From the NCBI GenBank assembly GCA_030453055.1, contig JAKDLC010000153.1, forward strand, positions 1-5,674: 5,674 nt of DNA, given 5' to 3'. This stretch comes from Nitrosospira sp. (GTDB lineage Bacteria > Pseudomonadota > Gammaproteobacteria > Burkholderiales > Nitrosomonadaceae). Below are positions 5,374 through 5,674 of the stretch, piece by piece. Position 1 is the stretch's first letter. Each line of letters begins with the position of its first letter. The notes under the pieces are model-generated. The model worked only from the letters and a program-made list of their open reading frames with translations. It made no database searches and was not told where the DNA came from. The position numbers and the translations under genes were made by a program.

Positions 5374-5403
5374 ATGGCCATAAATTGTGGAGGATTCCGA
5401 TGA
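5374..5403 (+). other. Possible 9-codon leader ORF overlapping the sulfite reductase start
   Basis: ATG at 5374 opens a frame reading MAINCGGFR, whose TGA (5401-5403) overlaps the downstream ATG (5400-5402) as ATGA, the arrangement of coupled genes. It contains one Cys codon, and the GGAGG for the main gene lies inside it. Its own ribosome binding site is poor, so translation is doubtful. The ATG also sits in a 10-base palindrome, TATGGCCATA (5373-5382). Confidence 0.2.
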
Positions 5404-5674
5404 GTCACTTGAATTACCTTGCTGATGACGAGGAAATAAATTCGTTCGATCAGGCGTTGCAGGACTATCAGGGCCTGCGCATGGATGTTGATCGTTTTAC
5501 CGCCACCCGCCTGCAAATGGGGATTTATGGCCAGCGGCAGGAAGGGGTCAATATGGTGCGCATCAAGCTGCCGGGAGGGCGCCTGAATGCGCCGCAACTG
5601 AACGCCATCGCCGATATGCTGGAGAAATATGCGCGCCATGATGTCGTGCACATCACCACACGCCAGGATATTCA
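5400..5674 (+). CDS. cysI: Nitrite/sulfite reductase hemoprotein, N-terminal part (cut by window edge)
   Basis: From the ATG at 5400 the frame stays open for 91 complete codons to the window edge. GGAGG at 5389-5393, six bases upstream, fixes the start. The visible part begins MSHLNYLADDEE, then about residues 26-91 look like the first ferredoxin-like half domain of siroheme-dependent nitrite/sulfite reductases: MGIYGQRQEG, MVRIKLPGGRLNAPQL and, at the end, VHITTRQDI, the typical TTRQ-I/D stretch where a siroheme-contacting arginine is expected. The siroheme and 4Fe-4S cysteines lie further on, outside the window. Divergent cysB with a LysR dyad between makes sulfite reduction to sulfide in cysteine synthesis the likely role. 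Nitrite reduction and the exact subtype (NADPH- or ferredoxin-linked) cannot be settled from the N-terminus, so the symbol is tentative. Confidence 0.82.
   Translation, partial: MSHLNYLADDEEINSFDQALQDYQGLRMDVDRFTATRLQMGIYGQRQEGVNMVRIKLPGGRLNAPQLNAIADMLEKYARHDVVHITTRQDI

Noticed and set aside
5364..5651. Minus-strand 95-codon open frame at the right edge
   Set aside because: Antisense to the sulfite reductase N-terminus, which has a strong GGAGG and clear family motifs.

Overview
The window looks like ordinary chromosomal DNA from a Gram-negative proteobacterium, most likely a betaproteobacterium (possibly Nitrosomonadales-like; this is inferred from protein similarity recalled from memory, not from a search). 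The basis is a recognisable CysB regulator, a MutL that carries the C-terminal endonuclease motifs (as in bacteria lacking MutH), a YcfD/RoxA-type ribosomal oxygenase of exactly the E. coli length, and short lipoproteins with classical lipoboxes. I see no mobile element, rRNA, tRNA or CRISPR array.

Layout, left to right. Positions 1-817 hold three short lipoprotein genes in tandem on the minus strand (the leftmost is cut by the window edge). They share nearly the same signal peptide and lipobox, with Cys18 followed by Asp in all three. A strong bidirectional-looking terminator with a C(UUCG)G tetraloop separates the third from the second, and the two left genes each have a plausible sigma70-type promoter. 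Positions 818-1053 are a 236-base intergenic stretch with only short repeats. Positions 1054-2175 encode RoxA (minus), and 2206-4011 encode MutL (minus); the 30-base gap between them suggests co-transcription mutL-roxA. Positions 4012-4177 are a gap with a candidate cysB terminator and an inverted repeat. Positions 4178-5101 encode CysB (minus). Positions 5102-5399 are a divergent control region, and from 5400 the plus strand encodes the N-terminus of a nitrite/sulfite reductase hemoprotein that runs off the right edge.

Functionally there are three blocks: a small-lipoprotein cluster of unknown role, a mismatch-repair plus ribosome-modification pair, and a sulfur-assimilation control locus in which CysB is transcribed divergently from a probable target, sulfite reductase. 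A LysR-type T-N11-A dyad at 5263-5277 lies about 64 bases upstream of the start point predicted from a plausible plus-strand promoter, the classical activator position for this family. Nothing here is convincingly a new system; the most useful leads are the lipoprotein array and the cysB/sulfite reductase control region with its two tiny upstream ORFs.
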